Source: Micromonospora cathayae (lineage in GTDB: Bacteria > Actinomycetota > Actinomycetes > Mycobacteriales > Micromonosporaceae). From it: a stretch of 64,000 nucleotides of DNA. How positions within the stretch are numbered: the first letter of the stretch is position 1; every line of letters begins with the position of its first letter. The translations under genes were made by a program, and so were the position numbers. Where the stretch lies: the NCBI RefSeq assembly GCF_028993575.1, contig NZ_CP118615.1, forward strand, positions 2,976,001-3,040,000, given 5' to 3'. Below the pieces are notes generated by a model, which made no database searches, had not been told where the DNA came from, and saw only the letters and a list, made by a program, of their open reading frames with translations. Positions 25,965 to 35,719 of this stretch are shown here, in pieces.

Positions 25965-27053
25965 GTGACGCTCCCGACCCCCGGTCGGGCGGCGCGCACG
26001 TCCTGGCTGTCGCCCGACGCCCCGGCTCCCTCCGCCGCCGGCCGGCCCGTCCCGGCCGGTGTACCGGTGGAGCCGGGCGTCGCGCGGATCGCCGTTGACC
26101 TCCTCGGCGGGGACGACGCACCCGCCGTGGTGGTTGACGGCGCTCTGCGGGCCATGCGTGCCGACCCGGACCTGCACCTGCTGCTCGTCGGCCCCACGGA
26201 GGTGGCCGGCGGGCTCGTCGACGTCCTCACCCCGGCCCAGCGGGCCCGGGTCAGCATCCGCCCGGTCCGGCACGCCGTCACCATGGCCGAACAGCCCATC
26301 CAGTCGTCCCGGGCGGCCACGACCGTCCGCGCGGCGGTCGCCGCCGTCGCCGAGGGCAGCGCGGACGCGGTGGTCTCCGCCGGCTCGACCGGCGGCACCG
26401 TCACCGCCGCCGCGCTCGGCCTCGGCCGCTGGCCGGACGTCCGCCGCCCCGCCCTGGTCGCCACCCTGCCGGCGATCGCCGGGCCGGTGGTGCTGCTGGA
26501 CGTCGGCGGCTCCCTGGAACCCCGGGCCACCACCCTGGCCCGGCACGCCGTGCTCGGTGCCGCGTACGCGGCCGTCGCCCACGCGGTCACCGGCCCCCGG
26601 GTCGGGTTGCTCTCGGTGGGCGTCGAGGCGGGCAAGGGGGACCGGCTCCGTCGGGCCGCCGATCCGCTGCTCGCCGCCCTGACGCTGCCCTGCGACGCCC
26701 GGTACGTCGGGCTGGTCGAGGGCTACGACGTCGCGCTCGGGGGACGCGCCGACGTGGTCGTCACCGACGGTTTCACCGGTAACGTGCTGCTCAAGGCGAT
26801 CGAGGGCGCGTACGCGATGGCCGGAGGGCCACCCGCCAGCGGCGGCGCGCCCCGGGCGGCGGCGCTGCTCGGGGTGGCCGGGACGGTCGTCGTCTGCCAC
26901 GGCGCCGCCCAGGGGGAGGACGTCGCCTCCGGTATCGCGCTCGCCGCCCATCTCTGGCGGCGGGCCGCCACCACCCGGGTCGCCACGTTGCTCACCGCCG
27001 GCCCGCCGGCCGACTGCCCCGACCGCTCCACGCACACCGAGGTGATCCCATGA
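25965..27053 (+). CDS. plsX: phosphate acyltransferase PlsX
   Basis: Makes acyl phosphate from acyl-ACP for phospholipid synthesis. 362 residues. [20 protein letters not shown] is the N-terminal signature (MGGD in most homologs). [12 protein letters not shown] and [14 protein letters not shown] are further family motifs. A 40-residue Pro/Ala-rich N-terminal extension precedes the fold, so a later start is possible. It overlaps rnc by 4 bp. Confidence 0.92.
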   Translation: MTLPTPGRAARTSWLSPDAPAPSAAGRPVPAGVPVEPGVARIAVDLLGGDDAPAVVVDGALRAMRADPDLHLLLVGPTEVAGGLVDVLTPAQRARVSIRPVRHAVTMAEQPIQSSRAATTVRAAVAAVAEGSADAVVSAGSTGGTVTAAALGLGRWPDVRRPALVATLPAIAGPVVLLDVGGSLEPRATTLARHAVLGAAYAAVAHAVTGPRVGLLSVGVEAGKGDRLRRAADPLLAALTLPCDARYVGLVEGYDVALGGRADVVVTDGFTGNVLLKAIEGAYAMAGGPPASGGAPRAAALLGVAGTVVVCHGAAQGEDVASGIALAAHLWRRAATTRVATLLTAGPPADCPDRSTHTEVIP

Positions 27054-27955
27054 CCAACGACAATCGTCGCCGTGCCCCGGTGGGCCATCTGGAGGCGGCC
27101 TTCGGGGTGACCCTGGATCCGGAGCTGCTGGAACGGGCGCTGACCCACCGCTCGTTCGCGTACGAGAACGGCGGCCTGCCGACCAACGAGCGGCTGGAGT
27201 TCCTCGGCGACTCGGTGCTCGGCGTGGTGATCACCACCGCGCTGTTCCGCAACCATCCCGACCTGCCCGAGGGGCAGCTCGCCAAGCTGCGGGCCAGCGT
27301 GGTCAACATGCGGGCCCTCGCCGACGTGGCCCGCGGGCTCGGGCCGGGCGGCCTCGGTCAGTACCTCCTCCTCGGCAAGGGCGAGGAGGCCACCGGCGGC
27401 CGGGACAAGGCGAGCATCCTGGCGGACACGCTGGAGGCGCTGCTGGGCGCGATCTACCTCCAGTACGGGCTGGACACCGCGGCGATCGTCATCCACCGGC
27501 TGTTCGACCCGCTGATGGCCGAGTCGGCCGGCCGGGGCGCGGCGCTGGACTGGAAGACCAGCCTCCAGGAGCTGACCGCCGCGCTCGGCCTCGGCGTGCC
27601 GGAGTACCGCATCGAGGGCACCGGTCCGGACCACCTCAAGACCTTCACCGCCTGGGTGGTGGTGGCCGGCAACCGGTACGGCGGCGCGGAGGGGCGGAGC
27701 AAGAAGGAGGCCGAGCAGCGGGCCGCCGAGTCGGCCTGGCGCACCCTCACCGAGCAGGCCGAAGCGGAGCGCGCCGCCACCATCGAGGCCGACCGGGCCG
27801 CCACCGCCGTCGAGGCGGATCGGGCTGTCGCCACCATCGAGGCGGACCGGGCCGCCGCCGCCGTCGAGGCGGACGGGACTGTCGGGGCCGTCGGGGTGGC
27901 CGCCGTCGATCCGGCGGACTCCGGGGACGGTACGCCGGAGCTGCGCCGTGCCTGA
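27050..27955 (+). CDS. rnc: ribonuclease III with repeat-rich C-terminal tail
   Basis: Cleaves double-stranded RNA in rRNA and mRNA processing. The RNase III signature [13 protein letters not shown] (about residues 45-57) and the [19 protein letters not shown] segment hold the catalytic acidic residues. The dsRNA-binding domain spans about 165-235. At 301 residues it is ~50 longer than usual. The excess is a tail of about five 9-residue units built on EADRAA, after residue 240. The ATG overlaps plsX, and the end overlaps mutM by 8 bp. Confidence 0.95.
   Translation: MTNDNRRRAPVGHLEAAFGVTLDPELLERALTHRSFAYENGGLPTNERLEFLGDSVLGVVITTALFRNHPDLPEGQLAKLRASVVNMRALADVARGLGPGGLGQYLLLGKGEEATGGRDKASILADTLEALLGAIYLQYGLDTAAIVIHRLFDPLMAESAGRGAALDWKTSLQELTAALGLGVPEYRIEGTGPDHLKTFTAWVVVAGNRYGGAEGRSKKEAEQRAAESAWRTLTEQAEAERAATIEADRAATAVEADRAVATIEADRAAAAVEADGTVGAVGVAAVDPADSGDGTPELRRA
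27782..27889 (+). repeat. 27/54-bp in-frame tandem repeat in the rnc tail
   Basis: ATCGAGGC starts at 27782 and 27836, a 54-bp superunit made of two 27-bp halves, each coding nine residues (EADRAATAV type). It encodes an acidic/basic Ala-rich helix-like tail. Confidence 0.75.
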
Positions 27956-28808
27956 GCTGCCCGAGGTGGAGACGGTCCGGCAGGGCCTGGCCCGCTGGGT
28001 GACCGGTCGACAGATCGGCGCGGTGGAGGTACGCCACCCGCGTGCGATCCGCCGGCACCTGCCCGGCGCGGCGCACTTCGCCGACGTGCTGGCCGGCCGG
28101 ACGGTGCGGGACGCCCGCCGCCGGGGCAAGTACCTCTGGCTGCCGCTGGACAGCGGGGACGCCCTGGTCGGGCACCTGGGCATGTCCGGTCAGTTGCTCG
28201 TCCAGCCGGTCGGCGCCCCGGACGAGCTGCACCTGCGGATCCGGTTCCGGTTCACCGACGACGGGCCGGAGCTGCGCTTCGTCGACCAGCGCACGTTCGG
28301 CGGCGTGGCGGTCTCCACCGGCGGGGCGGAACTGCCCCGCGAGATCGCGCACATCGCCCGGGACCCGATGGACCCGGAGTTCTCCGACGCCGGCTTCGTG
28401 GCGGCGCTGCGGCGACGGCGTACCGAGGTGAAACGGGCGCTGCTCGACCAGACCCTGATCTCCGGGGTGGGCAACATCTACGCCGACGAGGCGCTCTGGC
28501 GGGCCGGGCTGCACGGCGTACGCCCCACCGACGCGCTGACCGCCCCGGCGGCCCAGCGGCTGCTCGGCCACGTCCGGGACGTGCTCGGCGAGGCGATCAC
28601 GGCTGGCGGCACCAGCTTCGACGCGCTCTACGTCAACGTCAACGGCGAGAGCGGCTACTTCGAGCGGGCGCTGAACGTGTACGGGCGGGAGGGCGAACCC
28701 TGCCGGCGGTGCGGTACGCCGATCCGGCGGGAGGCGTTCATGAACCGCTCGTCCTACAGTTGCCCACGCTGCCAGCCCCGCCCCCGCACGGCGGCCCCGC
28801 GCGGCTGA
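27948..28808 (+). CDS. mutM: formamidopyrimidine-DNA glycosylase
   Basis: Excises 8-oxoguanine and formamidopyrimidines with beta,delta-lyase activity. 286 residues. [10 protein letters not shown] supplies the N-terminal catalytic Pro2/Glu3. [23 protein letters not shown] is the helix-two-turn-helix. The C-terminal zinc finger is CRRC...CPRC with the conserved Arg in FMNRSSYSC. The GTG at 27948 overlaps rnc by 8 bp. With MutT1 at the window start it gives two arms of the GO repair system. Confidence 0.96.
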   Translation: MPELPEVETVRQGLARWVTGRQIGAVEVRHPRAIRRHLPGAAHFADVLAGRTVRDARRRGKYLWLPLDSGDALVGHLGMSGQLLVQPVGAPDELHLRIRFRFTDDGPELRFVDQRTFGGVAVSTGGAELPREIAHIARDPMDPEFSDAGFVAALRRRRTEVKRALLDQTLISGVGNIYADEALWRAGLHGVRPTDALTAPAAQRLLGHVRDVLGEAITAGGTSFDALYVNVNGESGYFERALNVYGREGEPCRRCGTPIRREAFMNRSSYSCPRCQPRPRTAAPRG

Positions 28809-28818
28809 CCGCCACCCC

Positions 28819-28848
28819 GGGTGCCGGCCGGTCGCCCGGCCGGCACCC
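28819..28848. terminator. bidirectional terminator between mutM and the CAP gene
   Basis: 13-bp complementary arms (28819-28831 and 28836-28848) around TCGC, between convergent genes. Confidence 0.7.
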
Positions 28849-28889
28849 CGGAACAGACCCCGCGCTGCGAATCTCCGGCGCGGACCCGG

Positions 28890-30023
28890 TCAGGCGGGGG
28901 TGCCGAAGACCTGGGTCCAGTACGGGCCGTTGCTGCGCGCCACGCCCACCCCGATCTCGGTGAACGCGCAGTTCAGGATGTTGGCGCGGTGTCCGGCGCT
29001 GTTCATCCAGGCGGCCATCACGGCGGCCGGCGTCTGCTGGTTCCAGGCGACGTTCTCGCCGTACCCGCGCCAGTCGTAGCCGACCCGGTCCAGCCGGTCA
29101 CCGGCGTCGCTGCCGTCGCTGCCGGTGTGCGACATCTTCTTGTGGGCGGCCTGGTCCTCGCTGTGCCGCTGGGCGGCGGTGGTGAGCTTGGCGTCGACGC
29201 TCAGCGCGCCGCAGCCGGCCTTGGCCCGTTCGGCGTTGACCAGGGCGACGACCTGCGCCTGCTCGGTGCCGCCGGTGGCCAGCGGCGCGGCGGTGGTGGC
29301 GCGGGGCGTCGGTGCCTTGCTCCGCTCGGCGGTGCGCCGGGACGGGGCGGTGGTCCGGCTCGGGGCCGGCGTGGGCTTGACGCTGCGGCTCGGTGACGGG
29401 CTGGGGCTGGCCGTGGTCGGTGACGGGCTGGGGCTCGCCGATCCCGACGGCGGCAGGTCGGCACCGGGCAGCGGCGGGGCCACCGGCACCTCCTCGGCGG
29501 TGGCGGTGGTGCCGGTCCGCTCGTCGTCGGGGAGCAGCACCGCGCCGACGCCCACGGCCACCACCAGGGTGGCGGTCGCGGCGGCGCCGGCGATCAGCAG
29601 TGGCCGGGGGAGACGTCGTCGGGAGCGGTGCCGCCCGTCCCCGGGCGTCGCGTCCCCGGACCGGGGGCCCGCCGACCGTCCGGCGAGCGGCCCGGCCGCG
29701 CCGGGGAACGGCCCGCTGCCGGGTCCGCCGGGGAACGGGGAGCTGCCGGACCCGCCGGGGAACGGCCCGGCCGGGTGGGTGTCCGCCGGGAGCGGGTACC
29801 GCCGCTCCCCGGTGTGCCATTCGTCGGCGGCCGGCTGACGGTACCGCCGGTCGTCCGGGGTAGCAGGGTGGGCCGGGTCGTCGGACCGCTCCGGCTCGTC
29901 ACCGAAGAGGTACGCCGACCGGGGCATCGGACGACCGTTGTCCCAGTACGGCGGCTCCTCGGTCGGCGGTTCGGTACGCCGGGGGTCCGGCTCCGGGGCG
30001 CTCGGGTCGGTCCAGCCGTACAC
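28890..30023 (-). CDS. membrane-anchored CAP (SCP-like) domain protein
   Basis: 377 residues. A ~140-residue Pro/Gly/Asp-rich cytosolic N-terminus with PGNGPFPG-like repeats precedes one transmembrane helix (LLIAGAAATATLVVAVGVGAVLL). A Thr/Ser/Pro-rich stalk and a C-terminal CAP domain (about 255-377) follow. VNAERAKAGCGALSVD starts the CAP domain. KKMSHTGSDGSD, YGENVA and GHRANILNCAFTEIGVG hold its His/Glu cavity residues. Bacterial CAP proteins of this type are extracytoplasmic and their activity is uncertain. The GTG at 30023 is the furthest start. Confidence 0.88.
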   Translation of the reverse strand: MYGWTDPSAPEPDPRRTEPPTEEPPYWDNGRPMPRSAYLFGDEPERSDDPAHPATPDDRRYRQPAADEWHTGERRYPLPADTHPAGPFPGGSGSSPFPGGPGSGPFPGAAGPLAGRSAGPRSGDATPGDGRHRSRRRLPRPLLIAGAAATATLVVAVGVGAVLLPDDERTGTTATAEEVPVAPPLPGADLPPSGSASPSPSPTTASPSPSPSRSVKPTPAPSRTTAPSRRTAERSKAPTPRATTAAPLATGGTEQAQVVALVNAERAKAGCGALSVDAKLTTAAQRHSEDQAAHKKMSHTGSDGSDAGDRLDRVGYDWRGYGENVAWNQQTPAAVMAAWMNSAGHRANILNCAFTEIGVGVARSNGPYWTQVFGTPA

Positions 30024-30063
30024 TCCTGTGCCTCCAGGGTCTGCGGTGACGGGCCGAGGTGAC

Positions 30064-30399
30064 GCTACGTGGCGGGCGTCCGGGGCGGCAATCCGGCTAA
30101 GGAAGAGTTAAGGCGAAACCGACTCGCGGTGTAATCGATTCGGAACGCTGTGCAGTTACAGTGTTCCCGTCCGGACGCCGATGGTCCGTGCCTGGTTGGC
30201 GGCTCTCGCGCAGCTCGCGGGTCGACGCGTAGATGATCTATGGCCTGCGTCAACTTGACGAACGGGGGGTTGGCGGCCCAATATATAGGTGTCGCCAGTC
30301 GCGCCCGGTCATGCCCGAATTTACCATCGGGGTGGCAGCCGCGAACCATTGGGCGCGCGTTGGCCGGCCTTACCGGCAGCGCAATTCAAGGAGTTTAGA
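30064..30399 (+). promoter_or_regulatory. AT-richer promoter region upstream of the small coiled-coil gene
   Basis: Markedly lower GC than its surroundings. TTGACG (30255-30260) and CAATAT (30279-30284) are 18 bp apart and make a good housekeeping promoter. The transcript leader would be about 105 nt. AAGGAG precedes the ATG at 30400. No gene is seen in the rest of the stretch. Confidence 0.6.
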
Positions 30400-30594
30400 A
30401 TGGCGAAGGCCCTGTACGGCCACGTTGGTGCGGCGCCCGATCGGCGTCTGCTCGACGAGGTCACCCGGCTGCGTGCCAGGGTTCAGGCACTGGAGTTCGA
30501 GATCACGCGGTTGCGTGCCGAGAACGATCGGCTCGCGGCGGCAGCAGCGGAGGCGGACGACCTGCTCCGGCTGGCCGAGCCCGCGCTGACCTGA
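30400..30594 (+). CDS. small coiled-coil protein (DUF6752-like)
   Basis: 64 residues beginning MAKALYGHVGAAPDRRLLDEV. A leucine-heptad coiled coil (VTRLRARVQALEFEITRLRAEN) spans about 20-50. It has its own promoter, an ideal AAGGAG site and a downstream hairpin, all signs of a real, well-expressed gene. I recall similar short actinobacterial proteins in DUF6752 but cannot confirm it. Function unknown. Confidence 0.8.
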   Translation: MAKALYGHVGAAPDRRLLDEVTRLRARVQALEFEITRLRAENDRLAAAAAEADDLLRLAEPALT

Positions 30595-30637
30595 TCTCCG
30601 GTCACCTGGAAAACTGAATCGCAGCAGCAAAGAAATC

Positions 30638-30666
30638 GCGCGCCGACACATTGTGTGCCGGCGCGC
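30638..30666 (+). terminator. hairpin terminator after the small coiled-coil gene
   Basis: 13-bp arms (30638-30650 and 30654-30666, one mismatch) with a TTG loop, followed by a moderately T-rich stretch (CTCTGTGTAACGCTTGTT). Confidence 0.75.
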
Positions 30667-30847
30667 AGCTCTGTGTAACGCTTGTTCCTCCGCGTCCCCC
30701 GTTCGGGGCGGGTCGCGTACCGGGGTCCGGCCGGCAGCGGGTTAGTCTGCGGGTTGACCAGGTCCGCGCGGCCCGGCCCGGCACGGCAGCCGACCACGGC
30801 GCGGCGACCCGCGACGACCCGGCGGCCACCGGACGAGGATCGAGAAG

Positions 30848-33800
30848 GTGCATCTCAAGAGCCTGACGGTGAAGGGGTTCAAGTCCTTCGCCTCCGCCAC
30901 GACGCTCAAACTGGAACCGGGCATCACCTGCGTGGTGGGGCCGAACGGCTCCGGCAAGTCCAACGTCGTCGACGCCATCGCCTGGGTGCTGGGCGAGCAG
31001 GGCGCGAAGGCGCTGCGTGGCGGCAAGATGGAGGACGTCATCTTCGCCGGCACCGCCGGCCGGGCCCCGCTCGGCCGGGCCGAGGTGACCCTCACCATCG
31101 ACAACACCGACGGCGCGCTGCCGATCGAGTACACCGAGGTCTCCATCACCCGCCGGATGTTCCGCTCCGGCGAGAGCGAGTACGAGATCAACGGCGACTC
31201 CTGCCGGCTGCTCGACATCCAGGAACTGCTCTCCGACTCCGGCATCGGCCGGGAGATGCACATCATCGTCGGCCAGGGCCGGCTGGACGGCATGCTGCAC
31301 GCCAAGCCGGAGGACCGGCGGGCCTTCATCGAGGAGGCGGCCGGCGTCCTGAAGCACCGCAAGCGCAAGGAGAAGGCGCTGCGGAAGCTCGACGCGATGC
31401 AGACCAACCTCAACCGGCTCACCGACCTCACCGCCGAGCTGCGCCGCCAGCTCAAGCCGCTGGGCCGGCAGGCCGAGGTGGCCCGGCGGGCCGCCGCCAT
31501 CCAGGCCAACCTGCGCGACGCCCGGCTGCGGCTGCTCGCCGACGACCTGGCGACCCTGCGCGGCACCCTGGACCGCGAGATCGCCGACGAGGCCGCGCTG
31601 CGGGAACGCCGCGAGCAGGTCGAGGAGGAACACACCCAGGTCCAGCAGCGTCTCGGTGAGCTGGAGGCGGCCCTGGCCGAGGACGCCCCGCTGCTGGCCG
31701 CCGCCCAGGACACCTGGTACAAGCTCTCCGCCCTGGCCGAGCGGTTCCGGTCGATCGAGCAGCTCGCCCGGGAGCGGCTGCGGCACCTGAGCGCCACCCC
31801 GGACGACGAGCGGCCCGGCCGCGACCCGGACCAGTTGGAGGCGGAGGCCGAGCGGATCCGCGAGCAGGAGGAGGAGCTGCGCGCGGCGCTCACCGACGAC
31901 CAGGTGCGGCTGGCCGAGGCGGTGGAGCACCGGCAGGAGCTGGAACGCCAGCTCACCGCCGCCGAACGGGAACTCGTCGTCGCCGCCAAGGCCATCGCGG
32001 ACCGGCGGGAGGGGCTGGCCCGGCTCACCGGCCAGGTCAACTCGGCGCGGGCCCGGACCACCAGCGGGGGCGAGGAGATCGAACGGCTGGCCGCCGCGCA
32101 CGCCGACGCCCTGACCCGGGCCGAGCAGGCGCAGGCCGACCTGGACGCGGTGGCCGAACAGTCCACCGAGGCTGACCGGGACAACGTCGAGCTGGACACC
32201 CGGCACGCCGAGGCGGTGGCCGTCCACGAGCGGGCCCAGGCGGCCGTCCGGGCGCTGGCCGACGCCGAACGGGCCGCCGAGAAGGACGCCGCCACCTGGA
32301 AGGCCCGCGAAGAGGCGCTCGCCATCGGGTTGCGCCGCAAGGACGGCGCGGGCGCGTTGCTGGCCCGCGCCGACCAGGTGCCCGGCCTGCTGGGCAGCCT
32401 GGCCGGGCTGCTCACCGTCGCCCCCGGCCACGAGGCGGCCCTCGCCGCCGCGCTGGGCGGGCTGGCCGACGCGGTCGCCGTCTCCGGGGTCGACGAGGCG
32501 GTCGAGGCGATGCGACTACTCAAGATCTCCGACGCCGGCCGGGCCGGCCTGCTGGTCGGCAGTCCCGCCGGTCCGGGGATGGCCGGCCCCGCCGACGCGC
32601 TGCGCCCGAAGCTGCCCGACGGCGCCCAGTGGGCCCCGGACCTGGTCGAGTGTGCCGACGCGCTGCGTCCGGCGGTGCACCGGGCGCTGCGGGACGTGGT
32701 GCTGGTGGCGGATCTCGCCGCCGCCACCGAGCTGGTCACCGCCAACCCGGAGCTGCGCGCGGTCACCCCCGACGGCGACGTGGTCGGGGCGTACGCGGCG
32801 GCCGGCGGGTCGGCCAAGGCACCCAGCTTCATCGAGGTGACCGCGGCCGTCGAGGAGGCCCGCGCGAACCGGCTCACCGCCGAGCGGACCAGCGCCGAGC
32901 TGCGCGACCAGCTCGTCGAGGCGCGCGCCGAGGTGGCCGAGGCCAAGGAGGCGGTCCAGCACGCCGCCGCCGCGAAACGCGAGGCGGAGAGCCACCGCAA
33001 CGCCGCCGCCCGCCGGCTGGCCGAACTGGGGGCCGCCGCCCGCTCCGCGAAGGGCGAGACCGACCGGCTCGGCGAGTCGCTGGCCCGTGCCCAGGCCGCC
33101 CGGGAACGGGACCTGACCGCCCTCGCCGAGCTGGAGGAACGGCTCCGGCTGGCCGAGGCCACCCCGCTCGACGCCGAGCCGTCGACCGAGGAACGCGACC
33201 AGTTGGCCGCGCTGGTGCCGCAGGCCCGACAGAACGAGATGGAGGTCCGGCTGGCGGTGCGTACCGCCGAGGAGCGGGTCTCCTCGATCGCCGGCCGGGC
33301 CGACTCGCTGCGCCGGCAGGCCGGCGCGGAACGTGCCGCGCGGGAACGGGCGGCGGCGCGCCGGGCGGCCCGTACCCGGGGGGCGGCGATCGCCCGCGCG
33401 GTGGCCGGCGGCGCGCGGGAGGCGCTCACCCGGCTGACCACCTCGATCGGGCAGGCCGAGACGCACCGGGACGCGGTGGCCGCCGAACGCGCCGCGCGGG
33501 AGGCCGAACTCCAGGAGGTACGCGGCGCGGCCAAGCGGCTCGGCGCGGAACTGGAGCGGCTGACCAGCCAGGTGCACCGGGACGAGGTGGCCCGCGCCGA
33601 GCAGCGGCTGCGCATCGAGCAGCTGGAGGCGAAGGCCGCCGAGGACTTCGGCCTGGACGTGGCCGCGCTGATCGGCGAGTACGGCCCGGACCAGCCGGTA
33701 CCCCCCACCCAGGCGGACGTGGCGGCGGCCGAGCGGGACGGCCTGCCGGTGCCCGAGCCGGTCCGCTACGAGCGGCCGGTGCAGGAGAAACGGGCCGCGA

Positions 33801-34465
33801 AGGCGGAACGGGAGCTGGCCCTGCTCGGCAAGGTCAACCCGCTGGCGCTGGAGGAGTTCGCCGCGCTGGAGGAGCGCTACAAGTTCCTCTCCGAGCAGCT
33901 GGAGGACCTGAAGGCCACCCGGCGGGACCTGCTCACCGTGGTCAAGGACGTCGACGACCGGATCCTGGAGGTGTTCGCCAGCGCGTTCGCCGACACCGCC
34001 CGGGAGTTCCAGCAGGTCTTCACGGTCCTCTTCCCGGGCGGCGAGGGCCGGCTGATCCTCACCGAACCGGACGACCTGCTCACCACCGGCGTGGAGGTGG
34101 AGGCCCGGCCGCCGGGCAAGAAGATCAAGCGGCTGTCGCTGCTCTCCGGTGGGGAACGCTCGCTGACCGCGGTGGCGATGCTGGTGGCGATCTTCCGGGC
34201 CCGGCCCAGCCCGTTCTACATCATGGACGAGGTCGAGGCGGCCCTGGACGACGTCAACCTCGGGCGGCTGATCACGCTGCTGGCCCAGTTGCGGGAGAAG
34301 AGCCAGCTCATCGTGATCACGCACCAGAAGCGGACCATGGAGGTCGCCGACGCGCTCTACGGCGTGACCATGCGCAACGGCGTCACCCAGGTGATCAGCC
34401 AACGGATAAACCGGACCGACGGGGAGAACGAGCGGCTCGGCCGCAGCGAGGAGAATCGACAGTGA
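30848..34465 (+). CDS. smc: chromosome segregation ATPase SMC
   Basis: 1205 residues. Walker A is GPNGSGKSNVVDAI (about residues 32-45), followed by two long coiled coils. The hinge is about 515-650 (LGSLAGLLTVAPGHEAALAAAL onwards). The C-terminal signature is LLSGGERSLTAVAML and Walker B is FYIMDEVEAALDD. It is the condensin core that compacts and segregates the nucleoid with ScpA/ScpB, which are not in the window. The GTG at 30848 aligns with the standard HLKSLTVKGFKSFA start. It overlaps the HAD gene by 4 bp. Confidence 0.97.
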   Translation: MHLKSLTVKGFKSFASATTLKLEPGITCVVGPNGSGKSNVVDAIAWVLGEQGAKALRGGKMEDVIFAGTAGRAPLGRAEVTLTIDNTDGALPIEYTEVSITRRMFRSGESEYEINGDSCRLLDIQELLSDSGIGREMHIIVGQGRLDGMLHAKPEDRRAFIEEAAGVLKHRKRKEKALRKLDAMQTNLNRLTDLTAELRRQLKPLGRQAEVARRAAAIQANLRDARLRLLADDLATLRGTLDREIADEAALRERREQVEEEHTQVQQRLGELEAALAEDAPLLAAAQDTWYKLSALAERFRSIEQLARERLRHLSATPDDERPGRDPDQLEAEAERIREQEEELRAALTDDQVRLAEAVEHRQELERQLTAAERELVVAAKAIADRREGLARLTGQVNSARARTTSGGEEIERLAAAHADALTRAEQAQADLDAVAEQSTEADRDNVELDTRHAEAVAVHERAQAAVRALADAERAAEKDAATWKAREEALAIGLRRKDGAGALLARADQVPGLLGSLAGLLTVAPGHEAALAAALGGLADAVAVSGVDEAVEAMRLLKISDAGRAGLLVGSPAGPGMAGPADALRPKLPDGAQWAPDLVECADALRPAVHRALRDVVLVADLAAATELVTANPELRAVTPDGDVVGAYAAAGGSAKAPSFIEVTAAVEEARANRLTAERTSAELRDQLVEARAEVAEAKEAVQHAAAAKREAESHRNAAARRLAELGAAARSAKGETDRLGESLARAQAARERDLTALAELEERLRLAEATPLDAEPSTEERDQLAALVPQARQNEMEVRLAVRTAEERVSSIAGRADSLRRQAGAERAARERAAARRAARTRGAAIARAVAGGAREALTRLTTSIGQAETHRDAVAAERAAREAELQEVRGAAKRLGAELERLTSQVHRDEVARAEQRLRIEQLEAKAAEDFGLDVAALIGEYGPDQPVPPTQADVAAAERDGLPVPEPVRYERPVQEKRAAKAERELALLGKVNPLALEEFAALEERYKFLSEQLEDLKATRRDLLTVVKDVDDRILEVFASAFADTAREFQQVFTVLFPGGEGRLILTEPDDLLTTGVEVEARPPGKKIKRLSLLSGGERSLTAVAMLVAIFRARPSPFYIMDEVEAALDDVNLGRLITLLAQLREKSQLIVITHQKRTMEVADALYGVTMRNGVTQVISQRINRTDGENERLGRSEENRQ

Positions 34466-35082
34466 CTCGGGAACGGCCGACGGCGCTCCTGGTGGATCTC
34501 GACGGCGTGCTGCGCCGCTTCGACCCGGCGGTCGCGGCCGGGGTGGAGCGGCGGCACGGGCTCACCCCGGGGGTGCTCACCGACATCGCGATGCACTGGG
34601 GGCGGCTCCAGCCGGTGCTGGTCGGGCAGGTCAGCCACGCCGACTGGCTGACCAGCGTGGCGGACGCGCTGGCCGGGCCGGCCGGTGACCGGGAGCAGGC
34701 CCGGGCGGCGGTGGACGAGTGGCAGGCGTACCGGGGCGAGGTGGACGCCGAGGTGCTCGGCTTCGTCCGCGAGGTACGGGCCGCCGGGATCCCGGTCGGT
34801 CTCGCCACCAACGCCACCGACCTGCTCGACGCCGACCTGGCCGCGTTGGGGCTGGCCGACGAGCTGGACGTGGTGGTGAACTCCTCGATCCTCGGGGTGC
34901 ACAAGCCGGCGAAGGAGTACTTCCGGGCGGCCTGCCAGGCGCTGCGTACCCCGCCGGACCGGGTGCTCTTCGTCGACGACGACGACCGTATGGTCAGCGG
35001 CGCCCGGGTGGCCGGACTGCCGGCGTACCGGTGGAGCGGGCCGGCGGGGTTGCGCTACCTGCGGGCCGCGTTGGCGTACTGA
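34462..35082 (+). CDS. HAD-family hydrolase
   Basis: 206 residues. The nucleophile motif is LLVDLDGVL (DLD), Thr/Asn motif II is GLATNAT, the Lys is in GVHKPAKEYF, and the acidic motif IV is LFVDDDDRMV. A cap sits between motifs I and II, as in haloacid dehalogenase/phosphoglycolate phosphatase types. Substrate unknown. The GTG at 34462 overlaps the smc stop. Convergent with the DinB-like gene, with only 8 bp between them. Confidence 0.88.
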   Translation: MTRERPTALLVDLDGVLRRFDPAVAAGVERRHGLTPGVLTDIAMHWGRLQPVLVGQVSHADWLTSVADALAGPAGDREQARAAVDEWQAYRGEVDAEVLGFVREVRAAGIPVGLATNATDLLDADLAALGLADELDVVVNSSILGVHKPAKEYFRAACQALRTPPDRVLFVDDDDRMVSGARVAGLPAYRWSGPAGLRYLRAALAY

Positions 35083-35090
35083 ACCGGGCG

Positions 35091-35612
35091 TCAGTCGCCG
35101 GTCACGCCGTCGAGGCGTTCCCGGATCAGGTCGGCGTGGCCGTTGTGCCGGGCGTACTCCTCGATCATGTGCAGGTACACCCAGCGCAGGTTGAACGTCC
35201 GGCCCTTCGGCCTGACCTCGGTGAACGTCTCGTCGAGCGACCGGCCGACCACGGCGGCCCAGGCCAGTTCCACCTCGCGGTGGAAGACGGCCAGGTCCGC
35301 CTCGGCGTCGGCGTCGGTGACGTCGAAGTCGGCGTCCGGGTTCTTCTCGGTGAAGTACGGGTAGTCGACCGTCTGCCGGGCGAAGTTCTCCCGGAACCAC
35401 CAGGCTTCGACCTCGGCCATGTGCCGGACCAGTCCGAGCAGGGTCAGCCCGGACGGGGCGACGCTGGGTGTGCGGAGCTGCTCGGCGGTCAGCCCCGCGC
35501 ACTTGAGCAGCAGGGTCTGCCGGTGGTAGTCGAGCCAGCCCTCCACCATGGTGCGTTCGTCGCCGACGTACGCCTCGGGGGTACGGGTGATCTGCGGTGC
35601 TGTCCAGGTCAT
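35091..35612 (-). CDS. DinB-family (DUF664) protein
   Basis: 173 residues of a four-helix DinB-like fold. GLVRHMAEVEAWWF supplies one metal-binding His and HMIEEYARHNGHADLIRE the others. Relatives include mycothiol- and bacillithiol-dependent transferases, so a thiol-linked detoxification role is possible. The ATG at 35612 is followed directly by MTWTAPQITRTP. It lies 107 bp after uspA on the same strand and is probably separate. Confidence 0.85.
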   Translation of the reverse strand: MTWTAPQITRTPEAYVGDERTMVEGWLDYHRQTLLLKCAGLTAEQLRTPSVAPSGLTLLGLVRHMAEVEAWWFRENFARQTVDYPYFTEKNPDADFDVTDADAEADLAVFHREVELAWAAVVGRSLDETFTEVRPKGRTFNLRWVYLHMIEEYARHNGHADLIRERLDGVTGD

Positions 35613-35719
35613 CGGGTCATCCTGACGGCAGGGTCCGACAACCGGCGACCGGATTTCGCCCCGACGTCCCGGCGGCCCCGGCACGTCGCGGTGCTTCCGG
35701 CGTTCCGGTGCCCCAGTGC

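Noticed and set aside
30848..34465. parS or origin element beside smc
   Set aside because: No copy of the TGTTTCACGTGAAACA-type parS site or DnaA box cluster was seen around smc.
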